A stretch of DNA of 64,000 bases from Leptospira ainlahdjerensis (GTDB taxonomy: Bacteria > Spirochaetota > Leptospiria > Leptospirales > Leptospiraceae). The first letter of the stretch is position 1; each line of letters starts with the position of its first letter. Location: NCBI RefSeq assembly GCF_016919175.1, contig NZ_JAFFPU010000016.1, positions 62,001 to 126,000 on the forward strand, in the 5' to 3' direction. The position numbers and the translations under genes are program-made. Under the pieces are notes generated by a model. It saw only the letters and a list, made by a program, of their open reading frames with translations, was not told the origin of the DNA and did not search any database. This document shows, one piece after another, positions 36,111-46,988 of the stretch.

Positions 36111-36641
36111 CTATTGAACTTCGGATCCTTCGAACGGGAGTTTCGTCTTTTCAACGTCCAACAATGGACCGAGTTCGTAGATATTCTTGTAACCGTAAAC
36201 TTTTAGAGAAACAAAGGTGGAAAGATTCAAGGAAGCGGCCGGGCTTTTTGCGGCGAATGCTTGCGGACTACCTTCAAAGTTATTATTGCAGTAGATCAAA
36301 ATTTTCGTTTCGAAACTGGGAACGATTTCCGCAAGGGATTCTTTCGTAAACTCGGTAAAGGGTAGATTGATGGCGCCTTTGATATGTCTGAGTTTGAATC
36401 TGGATTCGCTCCTCGCATCCAAAAGAATCACGTCCTTTTCGGAAATCATAGTTAGGAATTCTTCTTCCGTGAGTCGTTTTGTCTCCCTTTCTTGTGCGGA
36501 AGAGTTTACGGTTTTCTGAAATTGATCGTAATCGATCAGGCGATTGGAGATCGAATTCCGAGGTTTTAATGTAGTTTTTCCTTTGCCGATGATCATACTG
36601 CTACAACAAATCATTAAAATAAGAATCACGAAATTTTTCAT
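36111..36641 (-). CDS. Exported single-domain rhodanese-like protein
   Basis: A 176-residue protein with a signal peptide (MKNFVILILMICCSSM; a lipid anchor at one of the two adjacent Cys is possible). A rhodanese domain follows: VILLDARSESRFKLRHIKGAINLP, then the active-site loop ILIYCNNNFEG with a conserved cysteine. Such proteins carry sulfane sulfur or act as redox scaffolds in the periplasm. Length fits one domain. The 290 bases upstream separate it from a divergent hydrolase gene and should hold both promoters. Confidence 0.85.
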   Translation of the reverse strand: MKNFVILILMICCSSMIIGKGKTTLKPRNSISNRLIDYDQFQKTVNSSAQERETKRLTEEEFLTMISEKDVILLDARSESRFKLRHIKGAINLPFTEFTKESLAEIVPSFETKILIYCNNNFEGSPQAFAAKSPAASLNLSTFVSLKVYGYKNIYELGPLLDVEKTKLPFEGSEVQ

Positions 36642-36931
36642 AAAAAGTTCCTGGAAACCCTTTAAACTTTTAAATTCAAGAAATTCTCTGTCAATTCCGT
36701 TTTGGTAAATCGAAAAGAATCAAAATGAACGGAGGCCTCCGTTTTTGAATGACAAGAATCAAATCCGATCTTAGAAATTAAAATTCTATTGTGTTTGATT
36801 GTAAAAATAATTTTGATTCAATCGAAAAGGACGGATAAAAAATTGAGGAATCCATTCTTTCCTTTCGAAAAGTAGTTTTAAAGAAAACGAGCTCCAAAAA
36901 TGTAATTTGAAAAGACAAAACACATAACGTT

Positions 36932-37798
36932 ATGAAAAAAAATTCACTTCAAGGCTTTGTAAAATCAAAAGAATGGAATCTACGATACATCGTGGAAGGG
37001 AAGGGGCCCGATGTATTCGTGATCGGAAGCGCTCTTTACTACGATCGAACGTTTTCCAAAGAAATTCGAAAAAATTGTCGCATGATCTTTGTCGATCACA
37101 GAGGTTATGCCGGTGGAAGTACCTCCGCAAAAAAGGAGGACTTTTCTTTAGATATCATCTTGGAAGACATGGAACTCGTCCGAAAGGAGCTCGGTCTAGA
37201 TCGAATCGTCTTAGTCGGCCATTCCGGACATGGTTATATGGCGCTCGAATATGCTAAAAGATATCCGGAGAATGTGAGCCATCTGGTGTTGATGTGTCTG
37301 ACTCCCGATTTATCGAAAAAAAGTCATGAACTCATAGCGTCTCATTTTCAAGAGAATGCGTCCGAAGATCGAAAGAAATATTTAGAGGAAAGAATGTCCA
37401 GATTGCCGGAAGCAATCGCGAGCGATCCGAAGAATGCATTCAAGTTATTTAATATATTTTCCGCAGCCAAGAGCTGGTACGATTTCAAATATGATTCGAG
37501 TCAACTTTGGGAAGGTATGGAAATCAATACGTCAATGTTCGATCATGTTTGGGGAGAAGTTTTCCGGGACATCGACATTAAACCCGGTATAGAGAAGATC
37601 AAAATGCCCGTTTATCTTGCGCTCGGAAGATACGATTATCTGATGCCTCCTGCATATCTCTGGGATCCGATTCTTCCTCTTTTCGAAGATCTGAAGATTC
37701 AATTTTTTGAAAAGAGCGGTCACACTCCTCAGTTTGAAGAGCCGGAAGCCTTTGATCGTGAAATTTTATCTTGGTTAAAAGAAAAGAAGGCCTTTTGA
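36932..37798 (+). CDS. Alpha/beta hydrolase
   Basis: A 288-residue cytoplasmic protein of the alpha/beta-hydrolase fold. The nucleophile elbow is GHSGHG (Ser98). The acid is probably the Asp of GRYDYLMPP, and the base the His of KSGHTPQFEEPEAF. The oxyanion-hole region is near VIGSALYYDRTF. The proline-iminopeptidase/haloperoxidase-like layout gives no clear substrate. No signal peptide. It stands alone; repeat copy E follows. Confidence 0.87.
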   Translation: MKKNSLQGFVKSKEWNLRYIVEGKGPDVFVIGSALYYDRTFSKEIRKNCRMIFVDHRGYAGGSTSAKKEDFSLDIILEDMELVRKELGLDRIVLVGHSGHGYMALEYAKRYPENVSHLVLMCLTPDLSKKSHELIASHFQENASEDRKKYLEERMSRLPEAIASDPKNAFKLFNIFSAAKSWYDFKYDSSQLWEGMEINTSMFDHVWGEVFRDIDIKPGIEKIKMPVYLALGRYDYLMPPAYLWDPILPLFEDLKIQFFEKSGHTPQFEEPEAFDREILSWLKEKKAF

Positions 37799-38002
37799 GT
37801 TTCGAGAAAACTTCGGATGAGGAAGAGGTCCGATTCTACAAAGCGGATTTGACGCGGACAATCTTTCGCATTCGAAGTTTTGCTGAGTTAAAATTTTGCC
37901 TATAGGAAAAATCGAAATTCGGAGGGCCTTACTCCGAGGCATAAACTTACACACAAGTTGAGAGGTGGATACAATGAGAATCGTCCTAAGAAAAGGTATT
38001 TT

Positions 38003-38148
38003 GTAGGAATTCCTACATGAGAATTTTTTCTTGCGAAAAGTTTGATTTTATGATAGAGGAAAGTTTCTGGAATTTTCCGCCACCCACCCCACCACCCGAA
38101 ATTTGGGTGGGGCGCGCGAGTTTCACGGTGGGGCGTCGTAGTTCCGAC
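38003..38148 (+). repeat. Dispersed intergenic repeat, copy E
   Basis: Bounded by GTAGGAATTCCTAC (38003-38016), a perfect palindrome, and GTCGTAGTTCCGAC (38135-38148). The core contains TTTATGATAGAGGAAAG, then CCACCCGAAATTTGGGTGG as a stem, and GGGGCGCGCGAG. It lies between the convergent alpha/beta hydrolase and the unknown gene at 38262. Confidence 0.87.
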
Positions 38149-38261
38149 GGATTTTCGTCCGACTCAGACAACTTGTGGGTAAGGTTTATGCCCGGACGGT
38201 TGTTGAAATCTTTTTGATCGGAATGAAAGTTCGAAAAAAGATAGAATCCAGTTTGTTCCAT

Positions 38262-38798
38262 TTACGGACGAAGATTCGCAGAAAACCAATCCTTTTGGGA
38301 AGAATCTATTCTTTGTTCGAGAGGAACTTTTTTTTCGAATTTCTCCTGGGCGCGCCGAATCGAAGCGCTGATCATTGGATGAGAAATCGCATCGTTATTG
38401 ACGCGAAATTTTTTCATTACTTCTGCGATGTTTTCTCCACCGAGGGTTCGAAACAGCTCTTCGTCTAACGATGAAAAAACGGTAGCTTCCTTGAGTTGAA
38501 GTTTTAAAAATAAAGCCTGTTCCGTCTTTCGAAGCGGATAGTGTTCGCAGAAAATCAGAGATCGTTCTTGAAGATCAACGAACGAAATTTCATTCGCATA
38601 CGCTATGTTTGGTGAGTTTTTCTCTAAACCAAGGGCGGATCGAAATTCTTCCAAAGATTCTACAAACCAAAAAAGAAAGAGATGGTTTTGATTCCTGCGA
38701 AGGACGCGGCGACATCTGTCCAGTTTCGCTTCTCGCGAGATCCAGATCTGGTCTTTTACGGGGACCGAAGGTTCTTTGGATTTAAAAAGATTGAACAT
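38262..38798 (-). CDS. Unknown cytoplasmic protein
   Basis: This 178-residue protein is not recognised. It opens MFNLFKSKEPSVPVKDQIWI without a signal peptide. A Rossmann-like alternation follows (LFLFWFVESLEEFRSALGL; SLIFCEHYPLRKTEQALFLKL), then an acidic and basic C-terminus with two short helices (SIRRAQEKFEKKVPLEQR). Similar-looking proteins in other phyla are also unnamed. The gene is convergent with the alpha/beta hydrolase across repeat E. The reading frame is clean and codon use matches neighbours, so it is likely real. Confidence 0.68.
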   Translation of the reverse strand: MFNLFKSKEPSVPVKDQIWISREAKLDRCRRVLRRNQNHLFLFWFVESLEEFRSALGLEKNSPNIAYANEISFVDLQERSLIFCEHYPLRKTEQALFLKLQLKEATVFSSLDEELFRTLGGENIAEVMKKFRVNNDAISHPMISASIRRAQEKFEKKVPLEQRIDSSQKDWFSANLRP

Positions 38799-39073
38799 CT
38801 TAGTACGAAAGTTGAAGTCAAATTCTTAAGAGACAAGAACGAATTCGATTCTTCTTTTTGTCGAATTTGATTTTTAAAATAATGTTCTCAATTCTAAAAG
38901 AAGCCCCTCGATAACATCCTGTAAGTTCGGAATAGAAACGCGGGAGTTCCCACATTCGGGGTTTTGGGTCATTTTCAAAATTCTCATATAAGAATTTAAG
39001 AACCCGAAAAGAAGATTCTTTCTTTCCAATTTGCAAAAAATCTTTTTAAGAATTCAATTCTTTACTAAAACGA

Positions 39074-39847
39074 TCACGAGTTCATCTGATGAAGAATCTG
39101 CAAACCTCTGAGAGTCAAAAGAGGATCGATGCTATCAAAAATGCCCGGATGTGCGGCGTCGATCACGGTCACAAGTCCGCCCGTTCCGATCACTCGATAA
39201 TCTTGTCCTTTGTCGCGTTTGATTTCACGAATGATTCCTTCCAAGAGCCCGATCCATCCAAAAAAGAATCCGGCTTGGATCGATTCGATCGTAGAATCCC
39301 CTAAAATTTTTTCCGGAGATTGGAAAACGATCGGAGGAAGTTGAGACGTATTTTTTGTGAGAGCGTCCATGGAAACTTTGAGACCGGGGGCGATAACACC
39401 GCCCAAGTATTCCGGCTTATCGCTTACCACACAAAACGTAGTGGCGGTTCCTAAATCGATGATGATGGATTTTCCGGGATTATCTACGACCGCCGCGGCC
39501 GCATTGACCAGACGATCGGCTCCGATTTCATAAGGTCTCGGATAGGAAATCGTAAAAGGAAGTTTCATCTGGTAGTTTACGTGAACCGCGTCAATCTTAA
39601 ACCAATCTTGAAACATTCTATCTAAGATGGGGTTGAGGGTGGGAACCACGCTCGAATAAATTCCGCCCGTGATCGCCTCGTTTTCGATCTTAAATTCCCG
39701 TAAAAAACCTCGAAAGAACAATCCAAGTTCGTCCGAGGTTCTGTCTTTTCGAGTGACGGTTCTTTTGTGAAAAAGAGGAGAGGTCTTTCCGTTTTCAAAG
39801 ATTCCGAAGACCGTATTTGTGTTTCCGACGTCGACAACTAGGAGCAT
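39074..39847 (-). CDS. coaX: Type III pantothenate kinase
   Basis: Phosphorylates pantothenate, the first step of coenzyme A synthesis. The 257-residue protein has the family's nucleotide motif [12 protein letters not shown] at residues 5-16. [14 protein letters not shown] and [13 protein letters not shown], which complete the ASKHA active site, and GTGGLVTVI near the end are also present. Length is standard. It directly follows birA (1 base between), a pairing common in bacteria because both serve cofactor supply. Confidence 0.97.
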   Translation of the reverse strand: MLLVVDVGNTNTVFGIFENGKTSPLFHKRTVTRKDRTSDELGLFFRGFLREFKIENEAITGGIYSSVVPTLNPILDRMFQDWFKIDAVHVNYQMKLPFTISYPRPYEIGADRLVNAAAAVVDNPGKSIIIDLGTATTFCVVSDKPEYLGGVIAPGLKVSMDALTKNTSQLPPIVFQSPEKILGDSTIESIQAGFFFGWIGLLEGIIREIKRDKGQDYRVIGTGGLVTVIDAAHPGIFDSIDPLLTLRGLQILHQMNS

Positions 39848-39848
39848 T

Positions 39849-40607
<759 letters not shown>

Positions 40608-40886
40608 GCCGGATACGGTGCTCTTACTTAAAGAATTCGCAAGAAGAAAACAAAGGTAAGAAAGTCGTATTATAAAACGAGGAACCGATTCATTGATCCA
40701 ATCAGGAAACGAATTCTCCTTTTTCCGGGCTTTTTCTTTCAAAAAAAGATCGAATCGCCTAACAACGAAAGGACGGGTTTTTGTCTTTTTCACTTCTTGT
40801 AGAATTGTTAAACAAATCTATAAATTGTTGTATTTTTCTATAATTTGAATTGACACACTTTTTGTTTATATAACCAATTTTCAAAT

Positions 40887-41606
40887 ATGAAATTTAGCTC
40901 ACATAAACAACTAACGTTTTTCCTTTCCTTTGTCTTCATTCTTTCCGTTTCTTCCTTTCAATGCAAACCGGAAGAGAAGAAGGAGGATCCGGCTTTTCTT
41001 CTCCTTTTGGGTGCGGGTGTCGTTGCTACGACTGCCGGTACCGGAACTACGACGGCATCTGATGCGAAGTTACGCGTCTTTGTTACGGCCGCAACGTTTA
41101 ACGGTAACTTGGGCGGTATAAACGGAGCCGATGCAAAGTGCGCGGCTGATGCGAACAAGCCGGCCTCCGGAACCTATAAGGCGTTTATTACGGGAAACTC
41201 CGGTGCAAACGGGGTTCGTTATGCGTGTTTTAACGATAATGCCACGAATTGTCCGGACAATCCCGCGCCTGGAACGACGAATTGGGTTTTACAAGCGAGC
41301 AAGAATTATTACCGCGTAGACCAGGCTACCTTGGTCTTTACAACAAATGCGAATTCTTTAATCGCTACGATTCCTACTGTGGTCCAGGCTGCGGCCGCTT
41401 CTTATTGGTCGGGTTTCGTGCCTGCAAGTGCAACAAATTGGTCTTTGAACGATGCTTGCGGAGGAGCCACCACTTCTTGGACGGATGCAAATGGGGTTTC
41501 CAATGGATCGTCTGGACTTGCAAACGGGACTACGGTTACAAATGTCAAAGGGAGCGCTTTTACAAGTTGCAATACAGCCATTAACCTTCTCTGCATAGAG
41601 CAGTAG
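40887..41606 (+). CDS. DUF1554 lipoprotein (Leptospira family)
   Basis: A 239-residue secreted protein. The signal peptide (LTFFLSFVFILSVSSFQC) ends in a Cys at residue 27 with a loose lipobox. A charged linker (KPEEKKEDP) follows, then the DUF1554 domain from about residue 60: KLRVFVTAATFNGNLGG, GADAKCAADANKP, ASYWSGFVPAS..., ending INLLCIEQ. Paired cysteines probably form disulfides. DUF1554 proteins form an expanded leptospiral surface-lipoprotein group of unknown or host-interaction function. The upstream 90 bases are AT-rich and likely contain the promoter. Confidence 0.9.
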   Translation: MKFSSHKQLTFFLSFVFILSVSSFQCKPEEKKEDPAFLLLLGAGVVATTAGTGTTTASDAKLRVFVTAATFNGNLGGINGADAKCAADANKPASGTYKAFITGNSGANGVRYACFNDNATNCPDNPAPGTTNWVLQASKNYYRVDQATLVFTTNANSLIATIPTVVQAAAASYWSGFVPASATNWSLNDACGGATTSWTDANGVSNGSSGLANGTTVTNVKGSAFTSCNTAINLLCIEQ

Positions 41607-41689
41607 CTCTTAACGTTGCGAAAAACCTTTTTCTTGGAGATAGTCTTTTCCTAAGAATTTAAAAAGGGAAAGGATCCAGAACGCTTTTT

Positions 41690-41837
41690 ATAGGAGTTCC
41701 TACACGAAAATTTTTTCTTGCGAAATTAGAATTTTGTGATATAGGAAAGTCTCCGGAATTTTCCCGCCACCGCTCCCCACCACCCGAAATTCGGGCGGGG
41801 CGCGCGACTTTCACGGAAGAGTTGTCGTAGTTCCGAC
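41690..41837 (+). repeat. Dispersed intergenic repeat, copy F
   Basis: Bounded by ATAGGAGTTCCTAC (41690-41703) and GTCGTAGTTCCGAC (41824-41837). The core contains TTTTGTGATATAGGAAAG, then the stem CCACCCGAAATTCGGGCGG and GGGGCGCGCGAC. It lies between the convergent DUF1554 and thiolase genes, upstream of the terminator at 42051. Confidence 0.87.
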
Positions 41838-42050
41838 AGATTTCTCTCAAGGATCAAAGAAATTTCTCCGAATTGAATTCTTTGTTTTTGAATCATTCTC
41901 CTCGACCTAATCGGATATTCGATCAGAGTTTCAATTTAAGAAAATCCTTCAGATCGTATTTGAAGAATGCGCATGGAATAAAGGAAGAGTAAAATTCTTC
42001 GCTTAATCTAAGTTGCTCGAGTAGATTTGGAAAAACGGGAATAAACACGT

Positions 42051-42083
42051 AAAAAAAGCCCCGATCGCTCGGGGCCTTTTTTT
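42051..42083. terminator. Bidirectional Rho-independent terminator
   Basis: GCCCCGA-TCGC-TCGGGGC with a run of seven A before and seven T after, so it can end transcripts from both strands. It lies between the DUF1554 gene (plus) and the thiolase (minus) and is the clearest terminator in the window. Confidence 0.92.
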
Positions 42084-42149
42084 AGTTCTTTCGTTTTCGA
42101 AAAGAAGGTCTGTAAAAGCTTGAGTAGTTTATAAAATTCTAAACTAATA

Positions 42150-43475
42150 TCAACCTTTGTATCTTTCGATCAACATGGATCCGGCGATTCCACCGTGAGC
42201 ACACGCTGTGATCACAACTTTATTCGCTGACGGATCTTCTTTTAGGTCCATGATCGCGTTTGCGATCAAACGGATTCCAGTCGCTCCAAAAGGGTGGCCG
42301 ATCGCGATGGATCCTCCGTTCGGGTTGATCTTCTTTGCGTCGAAAGATTTCTCCCAATCCCAACCGGTGTCCATTTTAATTTGTTCAAGAGCCCCTACTG
42401 CGGTTGCAGCGAATGCTTCGTGGATTTCGACGTAGTCGATGTCTTGAATTTTGAGACCGACGTCGGCGAGAAGGGCTTCGGTAGCCGCAGCTTGTCCGAT
42501 TCCCATGTTGTTCGGATGAACTCCTTTCATGTTCCAACCGGAAACGACAGCTTCGATGGTAAGACCGAGTTCTTTTGCTTTTTCAACAGTGGTAACGATT
42601 ACACCAGCGGCTCCATCGGAACGAGGGCTTGCGTTGAAGATGGAAACGGTAGGGCCGTGGGATTTTTTCAAATCTTTAGCGTATTTCGTTTTGAATTCTT
42701 CGAATTTCATTCCTGGGTTATCAAACATCAGCATCGCGCGTCCCATACGAGTTGGGTTTTCCACTAAACCTTCACGGAGTCCGACCGCTTCGTCGATCGC
42801 GAGTTCGTTTCCGTCTTCGTCTTTCATAGGAATGATGTACGGAGCATATCTTCCAGCTTTAGAAGCTTCTAATGCTCTTTTGAAAGATTCGAAAGCGAGT
42901 TTATCTTGGATTTCACGAGAAAGTCCGTAGTTTTGCGCTACGATCTCTGCGGTAACTTGCATACCGTAAGAAGTTTCCCCGTCTCCGAGTCCGTCTTCCA
43001 GAGTGTCTCTCAGTTCCACACCTTCGGGAAGATTGTCCGGAAGAAGTTTTTTCAACTTATCCAGAGATCCCGCTTTTTTGTTTAAACGAGCGTTCTTAAC
43101 GATAAAAGGCATGGAAGTTTGAGATTCTTCGCCGATCGCGAGGAACACTTCGCCTTCGCCTAAAACGATTCTACGAGCCGCTTCCGCAACCGCTTCCATT
43201 CCGGAAACGCAGTTGTTTGCAACTGTGATACAAGCGATCTCGTCTCTCATTCCGACGAGGTTCGCGATCACTCTTGCTGAGTTAGGCGCGTTGCTAAATC
43301 CTTCTCCAACAACAACTCCGTCGATTTGAGACGGTTTGAGTTTGCTTTTCGCGAGAATGTCTTCTGCGACTATTTTTCCCAGGTGGTGTCCAGGATATGG
43401 TCCGAGGGCTTTCGCGATCTGAGCAAAAGGAGTTCTTCTTGGTGTACAAATAGCCAATGGCTTTGCTAATTTCAT
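42150..43475 (-). CDS. Acetyl-CoA acyltransferase (thiolase)
   Basis: A 441-residue thiolase. The nucleophile Cys89 is in ANNCVSGMEAV. The second set is HEAFAATAVGALEQ, GHPFGATG and the C-terminal CAHGG with the base Cys. It splits 3-ketoacyl-CoA in beta-oxidation or condenses acetyl-CoA; long-chain type (FadA/FadI-like) seems more likely than AtoB from the spacing, but this is not certain. GGAGAAAGAAA is a good ribosome-binding site. It follows the thioesterase-like gene by 44 bases on the same strand, so the two form an acyl-CoA operon. Leptospira live on fatty acids, which fits. Confidence 0.93.
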   Translation of the reverse strand: MKLAKPLAICTPRRTPFAQIAKALGPYPGHHLGKIVAEDILAKSKLKPSQIDGVVVGEGFSNAPNSARVIANLVGMRDEIACITVANNCVSGMEAVAEAARRIVLGEGEVFLAIGEESQTSMPFIVKNARLNKKAGSLDKLKKLLPDNLPEGVELRDTLEDGLGDGETSYGMQVTAEIVAQNYGLSREIQDKLAFESFKRALEASKAGRYAPYIIPMKDEDGNELAIDEAVGLREGLVENPTRMGRAMLMFDNPGMKFEEFKTKYAKDLKKSHGPTVSIFNASPRSDGAAGVIVTTVEKAKELGLTIEAVVSGWNMKGVHPNNMGIGQAAATEALLADVGLKIQDIDYVEIHEAFAATAVGALEQIKMDTGWDWEKSFDAKKINPNGGSIAIGHPFGATGIRLIANAIMDLKEDPSANKVVITACAHGGIAGSMLIERYKG

Positions 43476-43519
43476 TTTCTTTCTCCAGACTTCAAATTCT
43501 TAATCAATCAATCCTATAT

Positions 43520-44380
43520 TCATTTTTGAGAATATTCATAATTCTCAACATACTCCCCGACCAATCTTTGGAATTCTTCGGGGGCTTTTTTCGGTCTCGA
43601 TTTCGAAAGTGAGACGACCAACTGCTCGTCCTGCACCGCGAAATATCGCAGACCGTTTTCCACGTCCGTAACCTCGTGTCTCATATAACTCCGGATCTTT
43701 TCAAAGGAATGAATCCAAGTGCTTACCCGAACTTTTCTTCCCGCGGGAACGGGATGGAAGAATCGAAAAACTCCTCCCATAAAAAACATCGTTGTATCCA
43801 TTTCCACAAAACGATCCAAGGTCAGACCGGTTTGAGTGGAAAAAAACCATCGAGAATCCTCGACGATTCTCCAAAGATACGCGGGGTTGTATTCCCCGAA
43901 AATATTTCTCTCGCTATAGAGAGTGATCAATTCCGTATCCACCGTTTTGCAAGTCCCTTTAAAATCAGGAATCTGTGGAAACTGATCAAAACCGGAAATC
44001 TCCGATTTTTCACCGGAAATTAGATCAATCGGTTTTCCATTCTTATCGGAAACGGTGAGAGTTTTGATTTCCGCAGCAGGGGTTCCGGAGTCGGAATAAA
44101 CTTTTTGATCCCAGAAAATTTTTCCTTCTTTTAAGGGGAAAGCCTTCGTTTCCGTTCTAAGGTTGGCTCCTTCCATTTGCTGAGCTAAGAATCGAATCTG
44201 AGATTCGAGGGGATGGATTGCAATTCCTTGAGAGAGTATTTCCCTCAAAGAAAAGCCGTTTTTTTCCAGAGCTCGAAATCTGCCTTCAAGACAGAAATTT
44301 TCGTAAGTCCTGCTGGTCACGTGTCTCTGAGTATCCAGGTCGGAAATGCGCGTCACGAGTTGAATTTCATCTGTGATCAT
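43520..44380 (-). CDS. Double-hotdog acyl thioesterase-like protein
   Basis: A 286-residue protein with two 4HBT-type hotdog halves: DLDTQRHVTSRTYENFCLEGRF near the N-terminus and MDTTMFFMGGVFRFFHPVPAGRKVRV in the second half. It resembles acyl-ACP/acyl-CoA thioesterase domains, in which the first half carries the catalytic residues. GGGAGGGACGAA before ATG is a strong ribosome-binding site. It heads the operon with the thiolase and faces the TetR gene across a 250-base region with two palindromes. The likely role is fatty-acid thioester turnover; the substrate chain length is unknown. Confidence 0.8.
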   Translation of the reverse strand: MITDEIQLVTRISDLDTQRHVTSRTYENFCLEGRFRALEKNGFSLREILSQGIAIHPLESQIRFLAQQMEGANLRTETKAFPLKEGKIFWDQKVYSDSGTPAAEIKTLTVSDKNGKPIDLISGEKSEISGFDQFPQIPDFKGTCKTVDTELITLYSERNIFGEYNPAYLWRIVEDSRWFFSTQTGLTLDRFVEMDTTMFFMGGVFRFFHPVPAGRKVRVSTWIHSFEKIRSYMRHEVTDVENGLRYFAVQDEQLVVSLSKSRPKKAPEEFQRLVGEYVENYEYSQK

Positions 44381-44482
44381 TTCGTCCCTCCCTTTTTCTT
44401 TGTCGAGAATCTGACCTTATTTCGCGACCCATAGGGAGCGAAATTGCATTCACCTCAGCGTGCCTCCGGAAGATTCTGACCT

Positions 44483-44504
44483 AATTTTAGACCGGCCTAA
44501 AATT
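44483..44504. promoter_or_regulatory. Palindrome 1 in the thioesterase-tetR divergent region
   Basis: AATTTTAG-ACCGGC-CTAAAATT: perfect 8-base arms with a 6-base, partly symmetric spacer. It lies 103 bases upstream of the thioesterase-like gene, near a position suitable for controlling its promoter. Operator function is inferred. Confidence 0.6.
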
Positions 44505-44521
44505 TGATCAAACAAAAAAAT

Positions 44522-44539
44522 ACAGAACGTTCGTTCTGT
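44522..44539. promoter_or_regulatory. Palindrome 2 in the thioesterase-tetR divergent region
   Basis: ACAGAACGTTCGTTCTGT: perfect 8-base arms with a 2-base spacer, flanked by seven A and seven T. This is a typical size for a TetR-family operator. It lies 92 bases before the tetR start. It could also fold as a hairpin, but no gene ends here, which argues against a terminator. Confidence 0.7.
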
Positions 44540-44630
44540 TTTTTTATAGAAGGCTTTTCAAATTCATTGACAAGAGTTTTTTCGGGTAGGAAGATAGTTA
44601 TGTAAGAATCTCGGAATAATACCTTTAAAT

Positions 44631-45245
44631 ATGAAAACTCAACCGCGCAAAAAGAAAGAATCCGGAATCGGCGTTCGGGAAAGAATATTGGATACCGCGA
44701 CCTCTCTTTTTTACAGACAAGGGTTTTCCAACACCGGAATGAGACAGATAATTCAAGAGTCCAATTCCGTTGCCGCGAGTCTTTACGATCATTATCCATC
44801 CAAAAAAGAATTAGGCCTTGCCTATTTGGCTCGTCAGGAAGAAAAAACTCTCAGCGATCTTCAGGGATTGATGGATCGTTATCCGGACCTCGCTGAATTC
44901 TTAAGAGCGTGGGTGATCTTAAAAGAAAAACAAATTCGTCACGGAGAATTCTTCGGCTGTCCATTTGCGGGATTTGCGAGCCAGGTGATGGATGCGGATC
45001 CGGAATATACGGAATTCTTAAAAGACATCGTCACAAAATGGACGAGGATGATCAGCGATTATCTACAAAAGGCGATCGGCTCCGGCCAACTCAAACGAAG
45101 TATGGACATTCAATACGTCGCGAGAAGAATGTTGATGGCTTATCACGGTTCGGTGACGATGTGGAGAATGACCCTGGAACTTCGATATATCCGAGAAATG
45201 GAAGATTCCCTACGAGAAATCGTCGAAGAATATAGAATTCTCTAA
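44631..45245 (+). CDS. TetR-family regulator, probable controller of the divergent acyl-CoA operon
   Basis: A 204-residue regulator. The HTH is near residues 18-62 ([19 protein letters not shown], then [22 protein letters not shown] recognition). The C-terminal half ([19 protein letters not shown]) resembles the ligand domain of TetR members with a conserved GCP motif. It is divergent from the thioesterase/thiolase operon, and two palindromes lie between. By analogy with fatty-acid regulators it may sense acyl-CoA; this is inference from position only. Confidence 0.9.
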   Translation: MKTQPRKKKESGIGVRERILDTATSLFYRQGFSNTGMRQIIQESNSVAASLYDHYPSKKELGLAYLARQEEKTLSDLQGLMDRYPDLAEFLRAWVILKEKQIRHGEFFGCPFAGFASQVMDADPEYTEFLKDIVTKWTRMISDYLQKAIGSGQLKRSMDIQYVARRMLMAYHGSVTMWRMTLELRYIREMEDSLREIVEEYRIL

Positions 45246-45320
45246 AGAAATTCAAATTCTCTTTTTGAGAAATCCATTCCAATCAGTAACCAGTCCAACA
45301 TTCAGAACGAATCTCCGTGT

Positions 45321-45818
45321 ATGGAAAAGAAAATTTTACTGACGCTCGTTTCTGTGTTATTGTTGATCGCGAATTGCGGCCCCGTGGACGGAGACGATAA
45401 GGAAAAGAAAAAAGGAGGAAAGATGAAATACGAAGTAAACAAATCGGAAGAAGAATGGAAAAAAGAACTCACTCCTGAACAATATAAAATCCTAAGACAA
45501 AAGGGAACCGAGATGGCGTTCACCGGCGCCCTTTACAATAATCACGATAGAGGAACCTATCTCTGCGCCGCTTGCGGATCTGCTCTCTTCTCATCGGAAA
45601 CAAAATACGAATCCGGATCCGGATGGCCTTCTTTTTACCAACCTACAAAAGAAGAAGCCGTTGAAAAAGAAACGGATTCGAGTCACGGAATGACAAGAAC
45701 CGAAGTGGTCTGCGCTAAGTGTGGAGGACATCTTGGACACGTATTTCCTGACGGACCAAGGCCGACCGGACTTAGGTATTGTATCAATTCCGCTTCCTTG
45801 AAGTTTAAGAAAGAATAA
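45321..45818 (+). CDS. msrB: Peptide methionine-R-oxide reductase MsrB, lipoprotein
   Basis: Reduces the R-epimer of methionine sulfoxide. The 165-residue protein has two zinc CxxC pairs (LCAACGS and [13 protein letters not shown]), SGSGWPSF, and the catalytic Cys in RYCINSASL. The N-terminus is a textbook spirochaetal lipobox ([10 protein letters not shown], Cys19), so the enzyme should be anchored in a membrane facing the periplasm or outside. It complements the exported MsrA at 2051. It follows the tetR gene by 75 bases on the same strand. A GC-rich hairpin lies just after the stop. Confidence 0.95.
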   Translation: MEKKILLTLVSVLLLIANCGPVDGDDKEKKKGGKMKYEVNKSEEEWKKELTPEQYKILRQKGTEMAFTGALYNNHDRGTYLCAACGSALFSSETKYESGSGWPSFYQPTKEEAVEKETDSSHGMTRTEVVCAKCGGHLGHVFPDGPRPTGLRYCINSASLKFKKE

Positions 45819-45831
45819 AAGAATCTCCCGA

Positions 45832-45853
45832 TTTCCGGGGCGTCCCCCGGAAA
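45832..45853 (+). terminator. Hairpin after msrB, possible terminator
   Basis: TTTCCGGGG-CGTC-CCCCGGAAA: a strong 9-base stem 14 bases after the msrB stop. The following bases are A-rich, not T-rich, so a standard terminator on this strand is not proven. Confidence 0.45.
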
Positions 45854-45935
45854 AATTCCCTCATCCGTTTTTTGATTTTCAGCCTTGGCGAAGGGTAAAA
45901 TAATACCTAAAACCGGAATCCACCGGGAGCAACCC

Positions 45936-46832
<897 letters not shown>

Positions 46833-46863
46833 ATAAACTTAGTTTTCTACGTGGGATAAAATT

Positions 46864-46892
46864 CGAATCATCGATTCTTCGAATCATCGATT
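46864..46892. repeat. Short direct repeat
   Basis: CGAATCATCGATT occurs twice, 16 bases apart, and contains the palindrome GAATC-ATC-GATTC. It is 30 bases after the lipase-like gene and just before the AT-rich accessory region. Confidence 0.6.
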
Positions 46893-46988
46893 TGAAAAAT
46901 TAATGATTTTTGGGGGGATTGCAAAATAATATGCCCAGCCGTTTTTCAAATTGTAAACTTTTTGACTTATTTGTATTTAATTTCAATA

